Source: Microcoleus sp. bin48.metabat.b7b8b9.023 (GTDB lineage Bacteria; Cyanobacteriota; Cyanobacteriia; Cyanobacteriales; Microcoleaceae). Taken from it: a stretch of 64,000 nucleotides of DNA. The notes below the pieces were generated by a model that had not been told where the DNA came from, did not search any database, and saw nothing but the letters and a program-made list of their open reading frames with translations. The translations under genes were made by a program, and so were the position numbers. The stretch is from NCBI RefSeq assembly GCF_013299185.1, contig NZ_JAAFKG010000009.1, forward strand, positions 1 to 64,000. The letters run 5' to 3'. Shown piece after piece: positions 63,944 through 64,000 of this stretch. Positions within the stretch are counted from its first letter, which is position 1; the number at the start of each line of letters is the position of its first letter.

Positions 63944-64000
63944 ATGTCTGTAAAACAGTCACATTACGAGGCTTTACTAGCACAGTACAGCGAATTTTCG
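63944..64000 (+). CDS. Start of a further plus-strand gene, cut by the window edge
   Basis: ATG 63944 opens a frame of 19 codons (MSVKQSHYEALLAQYSEFS) that runs off the right edge. The residues look like a real N-terminus, with coding-like codon use after an AT-rich spacer. The product cannot be identified from this fragment, and no ribosome site is obvious. Confidence 0.5.
   Translation, partial: MSVKQSHYEALLAQYSEFS

Overview
The window is chromosomal DNA from a filamentous, non-picoplanktonic cyanobacterium, most likely an oscillatorialean of the Microcoleus/Oscillatoria/Phormidium type. This is an inference from gene content and repeat style, not from a marker gene. Supporting signs are psbZ, nblA, a chlorophyll 8-vinyl reductase, a DevBCA exporter, Uma2/DUF820 genes, frequent GCGATCGC (HIP1) octamers, heptameric tandem repeats such as TTGACTG, and many small inverted-repeat elements. 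No rRNA, tRNA or CRISPR array was seen.

Layout. 1-7.1 kb, minus strand: a four-gene set encoding a membrane-anchored vWA protein, a divergent tubulin/FtsZ-superfamily GTPase, a MotA/ExbB-like stator subunit with a long coiled-coil tail, and a MotB/OmpA-like partner. The last two resemble the ZorA/ZorB motor of Zorya defence, but no ZorC/D/E is visible. 7.3-13.8 kb: a PD-(D/E)XK-like protein, then a TetR-devB-acetyltransferase-DUF2834-devC-devA exporter operon with a palindromic candidate operator. 14-23.4 kb: housekeeping and accessory genes (GNAT, DUF2237, LRR lipoprotein, bciB, crhR, rimO, an orphan antitoxin, Uma2). 23.8-28.4 kb: a complete mysABCD mycosporine-like amino acid (sunscreen) operon. 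28.9-38 kb: a decayed Uma2 gene, ribH, psbZ, a DHH-CBS-CCA nucleotidyltransferase fusion, a Ser/Thr kinase, a candidate structured RNA and small conserved proteins. 38-48 kb: three solitary tnpB elements around an ABC1/UbiB-like kinase, a PP2C phosphatase, anmK and a conserved protein. 48-57.2 kb, minus strand: nblA, exbB-exbD, tusA-rsgA, then grpE-dnaK-dnaJ. 57.4-64 kb: a fourth, atypical tnpB, then pilB-pilT-pilC of the type IV pilus and the start of another gene.

Two items stand out. The first is the vWA/tubulin/stator/OmpA cluster, a plausible undescribed ion-driven envelope or defence machine. The second is an array at 52.2-52.8 kb of eight perfect palindromes spaced 72-73 bp centre to centre. 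It is in exact register with the 3' end of dnaJ and the dnaJ terminator hairpin, as if that 3' end had been repeatedly duplicated while its stems changed sequence but stayed self-complementary.

Mobile DNA is mostly non-autonomous. There are four tnpB genes without tnpA (three sharing one right-end hairpin), one solo left end, and at least three families of MITE-like elements. One of these is inserted inside another repeat, with a 10-bp target duplication whose removal restores a perfect palindrome.
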